From NCBI RefSeq assembly GCF_910596095.1, contig NC_056535.1, forward strand, positions 20,600,505 through 20,664,504: DNA of 64,000 nucleotides. The letters run 5' to 3'. A model generated the notes under the pieces. The model ran no database searches, was not told the origin of the DNA, and was given only the letters and a program-made list of their open reading frames with translations. Every line of letters begins with the position of its first letter. Position 1 is the first letter of the stretch. Of this stretch, positions 38,411 through 50,197 are shown in pieces. A program made the position numbers and the translations under genes. The stretch is from Thunnus maccoyii. Lineage: Eukaryota > Chordata > Actinopteri > Scombriformes > Scombridae.

Positions 38411-40124
38411 ATATCTCTGTATGTACAAGATGTGGTTTATGTCAAGAGGACTGATAGACATGAGTCTATCTGTCAAAGAATGGAAAAATGTTATTGGTAA
38501 GATTTTAAAAGAATTCTGTATGGTTTTACTAAATTGGTTGTAATTTCACTCCACTTATATGACTCAACTTAAGTTTCAGTTAGTGTATTAGTGTATAAAG
38601 TTGTCAAAAACCAATGAACATTGGTATCTTGAAAAAGGCTCTCAGTGGAAAACAATAATCCAGAAAAATATTATCCTATATTTAAAAAAACAACACATCT
38701 CTTTGCAGTGTTTTTATTTTATGGGTAACTATAAACTATACTAAATATTCCCCAATCAGATGTCTATAGTTTGCACCAAACACTGACTTTTGACCAGTGT
38801 TTGATTTTATGCATCATTTCCAACCAAACAGAAAACAACCTAAAACTATTTCAAGTGCTTCAAGTGCAAGACACAAAGGATTCCAGGTAGATGGGTTTAT
38901 TCAAACCTGAACCAGCTCTTACTTTACTTCCTTTAACTGGTCTTTAAGAAGTAGTTTAACAAAGGCTATTTCTATAAACATAACATCATCTATATCAACA
39001 AAATGTGCCGAAACTGATCACAGGTTAATCAATACAATCAACAAGCAGTATTATGAACTACAGTCTCCTGTTCAAATGTTGTGATTGTCTATTCAGCGGT
39101 GCAACAGCGCCCCTTGTTGGTTGATAACAGGGACTGCTGTTAATAAATCTTGAAAATGTGCTACAGTATGGTTAAATTAAACAAGTTTCTTTACAGGCAT
39201 CGATCGTGCTGATTATGTGAGAAACTAACAAGGGTTTATAAAATTTGTCTGAAGGTTATTTAAACCATAAATTCCCAATCAGTCTCAGGACAACAATTTC
39301 CCCCCATTAACTTGTGAAAAAATTGCAAATTCATGAGAATGTTGCATTTTTAGATCAAATGTTAACACAACTTATCAAGTAATAAAATTTAAATTATTTA
39401 GATACATATTTAAAAAGCCAAAAGTAGAAAGAAAGAAAGTTAATAATAATTTCTTCTTTTAGCTGCCTGGTGCAGAATTTGGTTTTCCAAATGCACCTTT
39501 GTAAATTAAAATAGAAATTTGACAACCAACAGTAGTTCTTTTGGTTTATAATTATGAATTATGAAATTAAATGAGGTTTTTTGTAAACTCTGTAGTTTCT
39601 GGGAATGACAGAAGAAATTACATAAGACTTTACTTGATATTTCAAAGTTATTCAGTATAATGTTACTTTTCATTTTGTAAAAAGAAAATTGAAATTGGAT
39701 TATCCCTGTCTTCCTTCAAGGTAGAAAACTCACCAAAAACTCACAGATGTTTGATGCAAATTATAAGGAAAACAATGTGCAATGGAGCATGCACCCAGAT
39801 CCAACCAGCATCTCTGAGAAAGTTCCTAATATTTAAAACTATTCAATAAAAGAATCTAATGAGGTCCAGATACTCCAGAACAGCATCAAACCATCAAGTT
39901 TCTCTATTGTGACACTTTGCTGAGTCAGTGGGAGAGTCCAGACCTAAAGATCCCCTTTTACAGAAATCCCCCTTCTACCCTCTTGGTGATGCAAATGTTT
40001 CACAAAGTCTGACACATCATATGAAAGTGAGAAAGTAACTGAAAGTAACTGACGCACTATACTGCCTCAACACCATTTACCTCAAAGATGCCATGAGCGA
40101 CAGAGGTATCACTGCTTAAAGCCA

Positions 40125-41088
40125 CTGGTAGCACTGACAGTAAAAGACCAAAGAATCCAGCTGGTGTCAGGATCTGCAGTTGCAGTTCCAAGCCACAGAG
40201 TTGCAATATGCAAATGGACATCAAACTTCTCTAGTGTATATATGGTTGAGTTGTGCGCCATTTGGATGGTTTTAGAGTGGGTTGAACAAGCCAAACGTAA
40301 CAGAGCTTTGATCTGTAGTGACTCAGCATCTGCTCTGTACAGCCTAAAGCTAGATAAATCCAGTAATCGTCAAGACTTACTATTTTGAAATAATGGAAGT
40401 ACACTCATGAGTAATAAAACAAGACAGTGTGGTCACAGTCATTTGGGTTCCTGCGCACATAGGCATTATGGGTGATGAAAGACTGGACAGACTAGCCAAA
40501 CAAGCTGTTAGAAAAGAAAACATAAAAACCATAATTAAACTTTCAAAATCAGAGGGAAATGGTATTGCATGGAAGAAAATCAGTAAAGAGTGGCAGCAGC
40601 ACTGGGATCAAGAGACAAGAGGAAGACAACTACATGCAATACAAAATAGAGTGGATACAGAGAGAAGCAGGGGAGGAAATAGAAAAGAGGAGGTAATAAT
40701 GACCAGACTAAGAAGAAGACACAGTAACCTGAACAGGATTCTCCACATTATAGGGAAGCATCCAAATGTACTTTGTGAACATTGTTAGGTAGCAGAAACA
40801 GTAAAGCATGAACTTTTTAACTGCAAGAAATATACCTCAGAAAGAAAAGACATTATGGAGGGAATGAGGAGATCAGGGCTGACAAGAGCAGGTTTGAACT
40901 GGGCATACTGGAGTTTAGTGGAAGTGAACAATATATGAAGTGTCTAGTCAGCTTTCTCAAGAGAACAGGATTGATTGGAAAAATCTGACAAAGCGGACTC
41001 TGTAGGAGTTAACTAACTCCAGAAGGTGGCAGTAATGTAACACCAAAGATGCAAGCTGCTGTTAAACCTCAAAGAAGAAGAAGAAGAA
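40125..41088 (+). pseudogene. 5'-truncated LINE with RNase H domain (I/Nimb-like)
   Basis: Two broken frames encode an RNase H-like domain. The first has ELCAIWMVLEWVEQA and ICSDSASALYSLKL (40,230-40,360); the second has VIWVPAHIGIMGDERLDRLA (from about 40,438). These match the E, D and H-containing motifs of the RNase H domain found downstream of reverse transcriptase in I-group LINEs. A zinc-knuckle-like tail (LCEHC, then a stop, then VKHELFNCKKY) follows. The 3' end is 'ggtggcagtaatgtaacacc' then 'tgttaaacctcaaagaagaa' with (GAA) units, the usual terminus of these elements. Stops and a frameshift mark it as dead. Confidence 0.85.
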
Positions 41089-41252
41089 TTTTGGGGGGGT
41101 GGGGGGGAGAAGAAGCTGGTGTAAGTTACAGGTTCAAAGGGCTATATTTAAATCTTAAACGAAACAGATTTAATCACAAGAATATAACTTATTTAGAATT
41201 TTTTCGTTTGTTTTTTAGTTTTTGCTGTTTAGTCATGATGTTACACACTCCG

Positions 41253-41329
41253 ATACAGTAGGTGGCGGCATGAACCTTTAACGTTGGTTTGTAGTCCGCC
41301 AGTAAAACCATAGAAGAAGAAGAAGAAGC
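41253..41329 (+). mobile_element. Solo LINE 3' tail near the probable ppcs first exon
   Basis: The sequence 'acagtaggtggcggcatgaac' style head, then 'tagtccgccagtaaaacc' and (GAA)n, is the same terminal module as in the 40,125-41,088 LINE. It lies about 160 bases downstream of that element and ends where probable ppcs 5' sequence begins. Confidence 0.65.
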
Positions 41330-41497
41330 AGGAAGTGCAGAAGTTGTGAAGCTGTATCTCACTGAAATAGTCCCTCCACCTCGGAATATAAAGTAGGGCT
41401 TCTTGCAGTTTTGGTTTTAATTGTCATAATAAAGCAAGTATTGTTTTTTGTTACATTCGGGTCATTTTCACAGTGGCAAATTATTGATAAACAGCAG
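41330..41497 (+). promoter_or_regulatory. ppcs: Tentative ppcs promoter/non-coding exon 1
   Basis: The ppcs start codon sits 3 bases after an acceptor (ctctttcaccag at 43,080), so a 5' untranslated exon must lie upstream. The best candidate ends at 41,497, where 'aaacagcag' meets GTAACG. Strand and distance fit, but there is no independent evidence for this exon. Confidence 0.3.
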
Positions 41498-41841
41498 GTA
41501 ACGTTACGTAGAGTTATTTTTGCATAAGAGTGCACAAGAGGACTCACCTACCCCTTTCTTTTCACCTGTCATATTACTGAACATGTTTCAGATAAATTCA
41601 GAAAGTGTCAACCTTAGTTTGACCTTGACAAACTTATCTCAAGTCTGGGTTTCCTGTAAGAAACCAGTCGCCAGCAAAGAGGCTTTTATGACGCAAAATA
41701 TTCAGGTCAAGGTTAACCTGTGGAGTTCATACACTCCCTGAAAGGTTCATGCTAGATTTAAAGAAAAGTATATTAATATAATGTTACTGTAAGGGTTAGT
41801 TTTGTAAAGTCTCGTAAATACTGTGATTTTAAAGTGTGTGT

Positions 41842-42037
41842 ACATTGTTGAAACTGTTTTAGAGAGGTGTCGATTCAACTTTATCAACATTTTGAAGTTT
41901 TTTGGGCTGTTAAATTGTGTTGTGTTGAGGTGTTTCTCAGTGAAAGGCAATACACCCCAACAGCGCCATAAATTACACCTCCCAAAATGACCATAAAGTT
42001 GAATCAACACTTCTCTAGAACAGTTACTGAACATGAT
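41842..42037. mobile_element. Small MITE in probable ppcs intron 1
   Basis: Inverted arms: left 'ttttagagaggtgtcgattc' followed by 'aacttt', and right, reverse-complemented, 'gttctagagaagtgttgatt' followed by 'caacttt'. The arms are about 43 bases and separated by about 110 bases with no coding sequence. Confidence 0.7.
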
Positions 42038-42599
42038 AACCTTCAGGATTTGTTGCAGGGCTGTTTTATTAACACTGCTTAGTCCCAGTGTACCTAATAA
42101 ACTGGCAATTGAGTTTATCGTATTGTATTGTAGGATAAAACAATATTTTGTAATGTTAAGTTAGGCTGATTATTTAAAGGAGTAAACAAGCAAATTGTAG
42201 CACTTCCATAAAGTTGAGAGACAGGAAAAAAGGCCAAAATATCCTAATTTTAGTCACTCATTGGGGTTAAGCCCCAAAAGTACTGGATCCTCAACTTCCC
42301 ATAATTCAATCTCATTATGTCTTTCATTACAGTTCCTGCCAGGCAAACGCCCATGTCTTTCTAAACCCACACTTCCTCCAGTTTCTAACTAATTTCTGTA
42401 AAACAAATGTTTAGTCTCAGATGTTTATTCTGCACATAGGATTTCAAGACTATGTTTTACTTACTCTGATTTAGTAAATGCCTCATGACATCATCAGGCG
42501 TTAATTTCTTAGACTTTAAAAAGCTCCTTCCAAACCCTCAGAAGACATTATACAGCTTATGTTGATAGGTGTGACTGTCAATGCCCATCACTACTCCGA

Positions 42600-43015
42600 G
42601 ACCTCTTTAAAGGACAGTGTTTCCCCTTTGAGCTGCGGTGGAAGTATAGTAACAAAAAGAGGAACCACAGTTACAGTCTTTGTAGTAAAAAAAATTCCCT
42701 CTTTGTGTCTCAACGGACAGCATATTCCTGTTCAGCTGCAGTGGAAGTATAGTAACAAAAGGAGGGAATTTGGCACCAGAAAGACTAACATTGAAAGATA
42801 TTGCCATGATTTGGATGGCTGAAGCTTCGTATTAGCTTTAGATAAATTTTAAATACATTTTTGGGATCCCCCCCCAACCCAATTACTTACACTGAAAGTG
42901 CATTATGAAGGGATCTTCTAATGGCCAGTATAAACAGGAGGAATGATTATGGTAAGAAAAACCTATTTCAATGTTCATTTGGGCTCCTGACTGTTGTTTT
43001 AAGACAGACTTGAGA
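42600..43015 (+). repeat. Dispersed repeat, family R, copy 1
   Basis: This copy contains 'ctgcggtggaagtatagtaac' style units twice (near 42,637 and 42,740), then 'gggatcttctaatggccag', 'caggaggaatgattatgg' and 'gggctcctgactgttgtttt' followed by 'aagacagacttga'. The same blocks occur in reverse orientation at the right edge of the window, and the final block occurs near 50.37 kb. The internal duplication is specific to this copy. It ends about 70 bases before ppcs exon 2. Confidence 0.75.
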
Positions 43016-43083
43016 ATTGTAAGCCCGTCCTTTAACTTGTCTAACTGTTGAATTAAAGATGCTTCTCTCTCTTTCACCAGGTG

Positions 43084-44235
43084 ATGGCAGAACCCAGAAT
43101 ATCCTCCATTGATGGCAAATTAGCTGAAGAATTTGCCGTTCCCTCCCATGTTGAGGAGGTCAAGGAGAAGATGTCTGCTTTTGCCAGGCATCATGCAGCA
43201 GCGGGCCGCAGAGTGGTTCTCATCACATCAGGAGGCACCAAAGTTCCCCTGGAGTCCCGCACTGTTCGCTTCCTCGATAATTTCAGCAGCGGCAGGAGAG
43301 GAGCCTCCTCAGCAGAGTATTTCATAGACGCTGGCTATGCTGTCATCTTCCTACACAGACATCGCTCCCTCTACCCCTACACACGTATGTTCTCAACCAT
43401 AAACATCCTGGATGCCCTACAGTTCAAAGGAGGAGACGGAGAGTCCGGTAAAACTGGTGAAGTGGTGGTTAACCAGCAGGTGCTTCCAAACATTGCCAAA
43501 GTGCTGAAGCGATACCAGGAAGTGACGGAGGGAAAATTTCTCTTACCCATAGAGTTCAGCACTCTGTCAGAATACCTGCACCTCCTTAAAGCAGCGGCAC
43601 AGGCACTCAGCACAATAGGTAGATATTAACAACACCTTAGAGCTTGAAGTAGCGGCTCTTGTCTGGCATATTGCTCATAACCTGTCCTCAAATGTTTATT
43701 CTGCACTTAGGATCTAAGGCCATGTTTTACTTGGCTGCAGCTGTGTCTGATTTCTATATCCCAGCATCTGAGATGCCTGAACACAAAATCCAGTCTTCCA
43801 ATGGACCTCTTCAAGTGAGTGAAATAAAAAGAATCCACCAAACACTACTGTACATCAAAGTGTTTTTAAATTTGATTAATTACAATATACTTTTTTTCTC
43901 CCCTTCAGCTCAGCCTGAATATGGTCCCCAAAATTCTCTCCCCGCTAGTGAAGGATTGGGCACCACAGGCTTTCGTCATATCCTTCAAGCTGGAGACAGA
44001 CGCAAACATCCTGCTGGACAAGGCTCGGCGAGCTCTGGACACCTACAGGCACCAGGCAGTGGTGGCCAACGTGCTGGACTCTAGGCGGGGTTACGTGGTG
44101 GTGGTGACCCCTGAGACTCAGGCCGAGCTGATCCTCACAGAAGAGGACGTGAAGAATGAGGTGGAGATCGAGGAGAGGATTGTGAATAACCTGACATCAG
44201 CACACAACCAGTTCATAAGTCAACAACTGGGCTGA
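43084..44235 (+). CDS. ppcs: Phosphopantothenate-cysteine ligase
   Basis: PPCS joins cysteine to 4'-phosphopantothenate, the second step of coenzyme A synthesis, in the cytosol; the animal enzyme uses ATP. Coding exons are 43,084-43,618, 43,711-43,814 and 43,909-44,235, with phases 1 and 0. All splice sites are GT-AG and the joined frame is 321 aa, close to the 311 aa of human PPCS. Hallmarks are [14 protein letters not shown] (residues 44-57) and [11 protein letters not shown] (63-73) in the nucleotide/substrate fold. The segment [13 protein letters not shown] and [10 protein letters not shown] follow in exon 2, and [15 protein letters not shown] and ISFKLETD in the last exon. The ATG at 43,084 lies right after the acceptor. 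The gene diverges from foxj3 and converges on utp3. A 17-base tandem duplication (ttactgtatattcaag) lies in the 3' UTR near 44,340. Confidence 0.96.
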
Positions 44236-44715
44236 CAATCACCGTCCACTGCATGTTTGAGTTAATGATGCAGCTGTAAGTTGTGTCTGTGCTGTCGAGT
44301 TTGGCTTATATTCGTACTTGCCTGTTCTGCTGACAAGTTACTGTATATTCAAGTTACTGTATATTCAGTATGTATGTTGTAGTAATTGCTGTACCTATAA
44401 ACACGTAATGCCTTCCCTTCTCCTTTGAAATGTTCTACAAATGAGCCTCTAATGTTATAATGCTGTTTCTGTAGTCAGACAATACACAATTTATTGAAAG
44501 TTTATAAAATGTTTATTGACTTTCTGAAATAATTCAGAACAGAAAAATGAACATTTCAGTGTCTTTATACAACAATGATTGACAGCTAAATAAATCAGTG
44601 ACATTCTTTACAACAACAGTCACCTCCTGTATAATAAACACTGACAAGTACAGTCCATTGGTTTTCTCTCACTCTCATGGTTACATGTCGCAGAGTATTT
44701 TGAATTTTCTTTTGG
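44236..44715. other. Convergent 3' ends of ppcs and utp3
   Basis: Only about 480 bases separate the two stop codons. On the minus strand AATAAA signals for utp3 lie at 44,495-44,490 and 44,517-44,512. A plus-strand AATAAA near 44,590 could serve ppcs. If both are used, the mature transcripts would overlap by about 100 bases. Confidence 0.45.
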
Positions 44716-47700
44716 TTACTTAAGTTTGACGCTCTTCTTGACTCCAGCACGAATACCAGACAGCTCTCCACTGTATCTCGTCTCCTCCCGCCGAACTTCA
44801 CGGACCTGATGAACATGAACAACAAGTCTTAATATCAATGTTGTCCATTAACACTCTAGATTCAAACTGATGAGCGTGTAGACGGCATCAAAAATATGTA
44901 ATGAAAATGACGTCTTCAGTGTGTGTGGAGTACAAACCTGTCCCTTTCTGCGGATCTTGGCACGTCTGAACTTCTCTCTGTGCTTGACTCTGGGATTACG
45001 GTCAATTTTCTTCCTCTTTGGTGTGAGCCCCTTGTTCTTGGCCATCTGTGGAATTGGTAAAGGGACATAATTAGGACTACTGTTCAGAAATGGGGAAGTT
45101 TGAGATGGAATGCATGATAAATACAGTATGGAGGGGCACCTTGTATTGAAAAATACATTTTTGAAGATTTATCTTGAAATTTTCCTTAATGATAATGAAT
45201 ATCAAATGACACGCGAGCAATGTTTTAGCAGACTGTATGAGGGAAATACAATTTGTGAAGTTGCTCCGATGTTTTTGTAGTGCACCAATTATGTAGTAAA
45301 TGCACTTGTTTCTTTGAAGTTGCAGTACTGAAACAACTATATGTATATGTATGTCACATATACTATTGACCCTCCAGCAGGTGGCACTCTCACAATAATA
45401 GATAGAATAATAATAATAGATAAAGTATTAAGTATAAATTTCCCGTTCTAGGATTTGTCCCCTTCGAGGACCTATGCTGCTGTAAGACTCCATGCTATAT
45501 TTAATCCTGTTTATATGTACATTTAAACCCATTTAAGATAATCAATTCAGGTTAGTCCAGCATAAAAAGTTGACTTCCTGTAGTATATCTGCCTTCTAAT
45601 CATTGGCAAATGTCTGTTTCCACCTGATCTGAACATGTTATATTCCTGTTGAATACTGAGCAGCATTTTAAGTCACTATGGGTAACAGTATCTGACACAT
45701 TTTCCAACTGTAAGTGAACTATTTCAGTGTGTAAGTGGCTATATTGCAGTACCTGGTAAGTGATGCCTCTCTTAGCATCTGGATCCGGCTCATCCTCCTC
45801 CAACCTGCAACAGATTGACAATTGATCAGATCCCCGTTTCATTTGTAACAACTGCCCTTTGAACATTCAGTTCCTACTCACCATTCAGCTTCTGGGTCGT
45901 TGGTCTTCCTCTTCAATTTCAACCTCTCTTCCACTCCTTTGTAGAAACGCAAAGCTGCTTCCTCATCCAGCTCAGAGTCTGAATCCTCCTCAATCTCAGG
46001 CACCGGTTCACCAGAATCCTGCAACAAAACGTGCATTCATTAGCATTTAAGTTCCATATTAAACATCAGCAACAGATTCAAATTGAGGATGTCCTTCAGG
46101 ACAGTGAATGTAAAATAAATATCTCACCATGTCCTTCTTACTGGAGACTCCGACCTTCTTGCTCTCTGCTGGTCTGCTGGTGGCCTTATCTGTCTCCTCA
46201 CCAGCTAGTAGCTTACGAAACTGTGGTGCAAGGCGGGCATCAACTGCACCTAGTTCATTGATGAGCTGCAGGCAGGCATTCAGAAAGTCAGTAAGACAGA
46301 AGGTTGTAACTTAAGGGGTCTAAATGTGTGTGTGAAGGAGATAAAGTAAAGACTGCTGTTCAGATTAAGAGAATATGTGTAGTTGTTTTGACTGCTGGAC
46401 AGTGAAAATATACTCTAATGTGTATCATGGCAGCAGCTGTCAATATAATGTATGGACTTACATTTCTGAAGGTGAGCAGTCTTTCAATCACAGGATGGTT
46501 GTGAACAGGGATTCGTTTTGCTTTCAGCACCAAGTAGAAGCTGATGTTTGTGCAGTAACTGTAGCAGGAAACAAAGATTAGTCTGTACTCAAAGAGGACC
46601 AATTATGCAAACTTTCAAAAATGATATTACAATTTAATAACAACTTACTTGAGATAAAGTTGCTGTTTTGTCTTGAGGTAGTCAGCACCCTTTGGAAAAC
46701 AGGACCAGAGTGATTTAGATTCACAAATTGTATTTCCATAGAAAAACATTAATGTTTCTTGGTATTCTAGCATATAACACAGCACCAAACATAAAGATAC
46801 ACAGAGAAGACAACTGGTGATTAATTCATGTAGCATTAGCAATTTTAAAAAACAGAAGAGGTAAATCTAACCGTCATTTTCCCTGGTAGAGTTGAATGAG
46901 AATACTTAATGCCTAAAATCAAGACTAAAATATTTATATCTATGTGAAAATCAAAATTGATTAAGTAGCAGCCTGGTGAAAACAAATTAAAATCACCAAC
47001 TTTCTTGAGTTGCCTTAAAACAAACATTTGCTGATGTACCAGAAAAATTATGGTCTCGGTTTTGCACCTTTAAAATCAGCAAATGATAGAAAATATCATA
47101 GAAGTAAAAGGGAGTCTCCTTGTTCAATGATATTTTCCATAATACTAAAAGGATAAATGTCTAACAAACATTTTTCTTGTCAACAAAGTCTTGTCAACAA
47201 AGTCAAAGCTAGAGATGAAGCTAAAAGTTCGTCACCTTTCCTGGTGGGATCTTTCCATCTTTGACCATCTGCACAAGGGGCTGCAGCTCATTCTTCATCT
47301 CTGCAAGCTGCACACATCGTGCAGGAACGTCAACATTTCTCATCAGTTACATGTTGGTTTGTGATCGCTAAACAAATATCTTTTGGCTTTGTTAAATCTG
47401 AGGTTGTTGTAAGTGTGTGTTTCACCTTTGCCTTGAAGTCCTGAATGAGTTCAAGAAACTCTGGTGATTCCTTCTTCAGAAGTTTCAGTTTTTCCTTCTG
47501 GGACATCTGCTTCAGGTCTTTCGTGATCCTCTCCTCTTTTTCTGCAGTCTTTTTTTCTTCCTTCTCCTCCACAGCGAATTCCTTTATTTAGGCAGCCACA
47601 TAAAAATAAAAGTTTAAAAAAAAAAGGACTATTTTTCCAACAAAGGTGGAATTAATAGGCTGGTGTACCAGGGAGATTTATTGATACCTGGAAAAGGTTT

Positions 47701-50053
47701 AAATCATAATCCTCCTCGCTCAGATTTTCAGCTAAACGTTTTTGGATATTTTTTGCCTCTTCTTCCTCCTCTTCTTCCTCTGCTTCCAGCTCTTCTTTTG
47801 TTTTCCCTTCTGTAATAAAACAATTAAAATGAGCACAACCAAACAGACAACATAATGATTATAAATTAGATAAAAGATGCTTACTGGCAGCCACATAATC
47901 AGAGTCATAGAACATCTTCTTCTTGGTGCCCCAGGCCATTTCATTAGGAAGCTCTGTGGAAGACGACACAGTTACAGGTTAAACAGGCTGGTCTGACAGT
48001 CAATCAACCCCAAACAAAAACACTGATGATTTTATGTTAACCTTCTTCTTTTTGCCCCTCTAGATCACTCTCCATGTCTGCCTCCTCCTCCTCCTCTTCT
48101 TCCTCCTCCTCCTCTTCTGACTCAGAATCATCCAGCGCCATCACTTCCTCCTGCAAAGTTCAGATGACCTTGAATTTGCTCTTGAACTACAGTGATTTTT
48201 TTTTTGAGGGTGAAATCAAACAAACAAAAAGAGTGCATCAAACCTCATCATCCAGTTCCTCTGGGTCGCTCTCCATTTGAACTCCACGGGCAAGAAGTTT
48301 CTGTGCCGAAAAAACAAGAGACCAAAACAGAAACGTTAGAACATAAAAACAGTACCAAACACTTTCTGCAAAACCACTAGTGACACAAACTTACCGCAAT
48401 CTTCTCATCGTGAAACTCATCGATTTTGTCTTTTGAGTACTGTGAAGATTTCTGAAAGGAAGAAAAGAGACGTTTTTGGCCACAAAAAAAGCAAAGCAGA
48501 GTTGAGAGTGGCTGGTTTTCATTCAGAAGTGGGAGATAAATCGTAGCATTATCACAAATATACGACCAAACAAACAAACAATATAAAAGTTATACAGTTC
48601 AGTGATTTTTCTGAGCTTATTTAACTGTTAAAATGTAAACTTTAGCTGGTCAACCTTAATTTCATATTCCACATTACAACAGTTTGTCTCTAACGCTTGA
48701 TTGTCCTGCCTCGCTTGTAAGTTGCTTTGGATAAAAGCGTGTAATGTAAAATTGTAAAATGTAATACTGTCCTCAAGGACCAGTGTGTGATCTATACACA
48801 TCAGTCTTGTTTTTAAATCATACAGCCATGATAATAAAACCTTTTTAACTTCTGAACTTTAACAAAGCAGTGGGCCTTGACTTTTGGGACATCAATTCCC
48901 TTTCTTGTGGACACTAAATCAAAAATATTGCCACAGTTGAACGTGCCAATTCTTCTCAGCTCCGGATTGAGTCACCTGTATTCACTAATATTAATATAAT
49001 GAATATAAACATCATCTGCTGGATGCATACGGTATAATACTCTCTTGTTCTCTGTTTGTTGTTATTAGCTGTTGTTCCTGGGATTTCCTCTGGTAGATAC
49101 AGTACTGTAGGCACTTTAGATGTTTAGATTCTTATCCATCAGGCAATACCATCAGAAAGGCGCAAATTTACTCTGCAGCATGACAGTGACCCCAAACATA
49201 CAGCCAGAGTCTTAAAGAACTATTTTCACCTACAAGAAGAACAAGGAGTCCTGCAATAGATGGTACGGCCCCCACAGAGACCTGATCTCAACATCATGGA
49301 GTCAGTCTGGGATTAACATGAAGAGACAGAAACAGCTGAGATGCTTAAATCCACAGAAGAACTGTGGCAACTTCTCCCAGATGCAGGAACGACCGACCTG
49401 CCGAGTACCTTGGAAAAGGTGTACTGAGGAGAACTGCTGCTGTTTTAAAAGGCAAAGCGTGATCACACACTGACTTTTATTTAGGTTTCTTCTGTTTGCT
49501 GAACTTTGTTTGAAGTTAATTGATGAATAAACACAGCGCTGTGTGTCATATGTTATCATGATGAAATAAATCTTTTAACTCATGGACTTTATGTTATATT
49601 TATGTTCAATTGCTACTTAAATCTTTATCATAAGCACACAGTATGGATAAAGATATCAATAAAGAGCTCTATTATCAGTGTTATAAACCACAGACAACAA
49701 CACTGTAGCCAGCAGTCACAGAGCTGCTGTTATTGTTGTTGTTGTTGTTATTGTTGTTTTACCTTATCAGGGACAGGCATGTTCTTGTAGGCTTCAGGAT
49801 CATCATCATCATATCGCTCTGTCCTTTTTGGCCTCTGGACCTGTTTACCCCTAAACGGTTAAAGACAGGAGGCAGAGATGTGCTTAAATCTCTCATTTTC
49901 TGCATTCAGAGGATCCTTATTGCACTCCAGCCTGCTTGTTGCAGGATTTATTAGCTCCTCAACAAAGCACACTTCATACTGCGTATCACAACCTGGTCCT
50001 GGATCAGGGTTGAGACATCATTAGACTTAAACTTACCTTTTCGCTCGAACCAT
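44716..50053 (-). CDS. utp3: Small-subunit processome protein UTP3/SAS10
   Basis: UTP3 (SAS10) is a nucleolar U3 snoRNP-associated factor for 18S rRNA maturation. Coding exons (minus strand) are 50053-50037, 49850-49763, 48451-48395, 48300-48244, 48150-48042, 47953-47885, 47809-47688, 47581-47426, 47307-47236, 46689-46649, 46558-46462, 46265-46128, 46018-45882, 45804-45753, 45045-44938 and 44805-44716. All phases match and give 469 aa (human 479). The N-terminus is basic, then comes a Glu-rich stretch (about 74-110) and AWGTKKKMFYDSDY. The Sas10/Utp3/C1D domain covers about 208-300 (YLKTKQQLYLNYCTNISFYL, HPVIERLLTFRN). The basic C-terminal Sas10 domain (about 395-469) has KNKGLTPKRKKIDRNPRVKH and ends GVKKSVKLK. 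Mammalian UTP3 is a single-exon retrocopy-like gene as I recall, so the multi-exon structure here is notable. Confidence 0.96.
48084..48119 (-). repeat. (GAG/GAA)n tract inside utp3 coding exon
   Basis: On the coding strand this trinucleotide run encodes about twelve consecutive Glu residues of the acidic region. Such tracts vary in length between alleles. Confidence 0.8.
48700..48772. repeat. Teleost interspersed repeat fragment in utp3 intron 2
   Basis: The core 'gtaagttgctttggataaaa' followed by 'gcgtgtaatgtaa' is a terminal sequence found in a very common fish repeat ('gtcgctttggataaaagcgtctgctaa' type). Only the tail is present. Confidence 0.55.
49140..49430 (+). pseudogene. Tc1/mariner transposase C-terminal relic
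   Basis: The plus-strand frame reads QHDSDPKHTARVLKNYF-like sequence (with S in place of some residues), then EEQGVLQ, a stop, and VRPPQRPDLNIMESVWD, another stop, and KSTEELWQLL. These are the second-Asp and Glu motifs of a Tc1 DDE transposase ('DNDPKHT', 'WPPQSPDLNPIE'). In-frame stops mark it as dead. It lies in utp3 intron 2, antisense to the gene. Inverted ends were not found. Confidence 0.85.
49730..49757. repeat. (TTG/TTA)n microsatellite
   Basis: About nine TTR units just downstream of utp3 exon 2. Confidence 0.85.
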
Positions 50054-50197
50054 GATTGAAGTGAATTAATGACCAAATAGGTCGATGCACAGAAAACCAA
50101 ACTACACGATTCAACGACGGTGTTTTAGACTAAAACCGTAAATATCCAGATGCTGTTATAGTCAAACACATTTCCAACTGGTTACCATGTGTTTCCG

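Larger units (their letters stand above)
37131..41252. other. Spacer between foxj3 and ppcs
   Basis: Apart from the inverted repeat and LINE entered separately, this is A/T-rich DNA with no exon that I can support. In human the FOXJ3-PPCS interval contains RIMKLA and ZMYND12; I see neither here. Confidence 0.6.
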
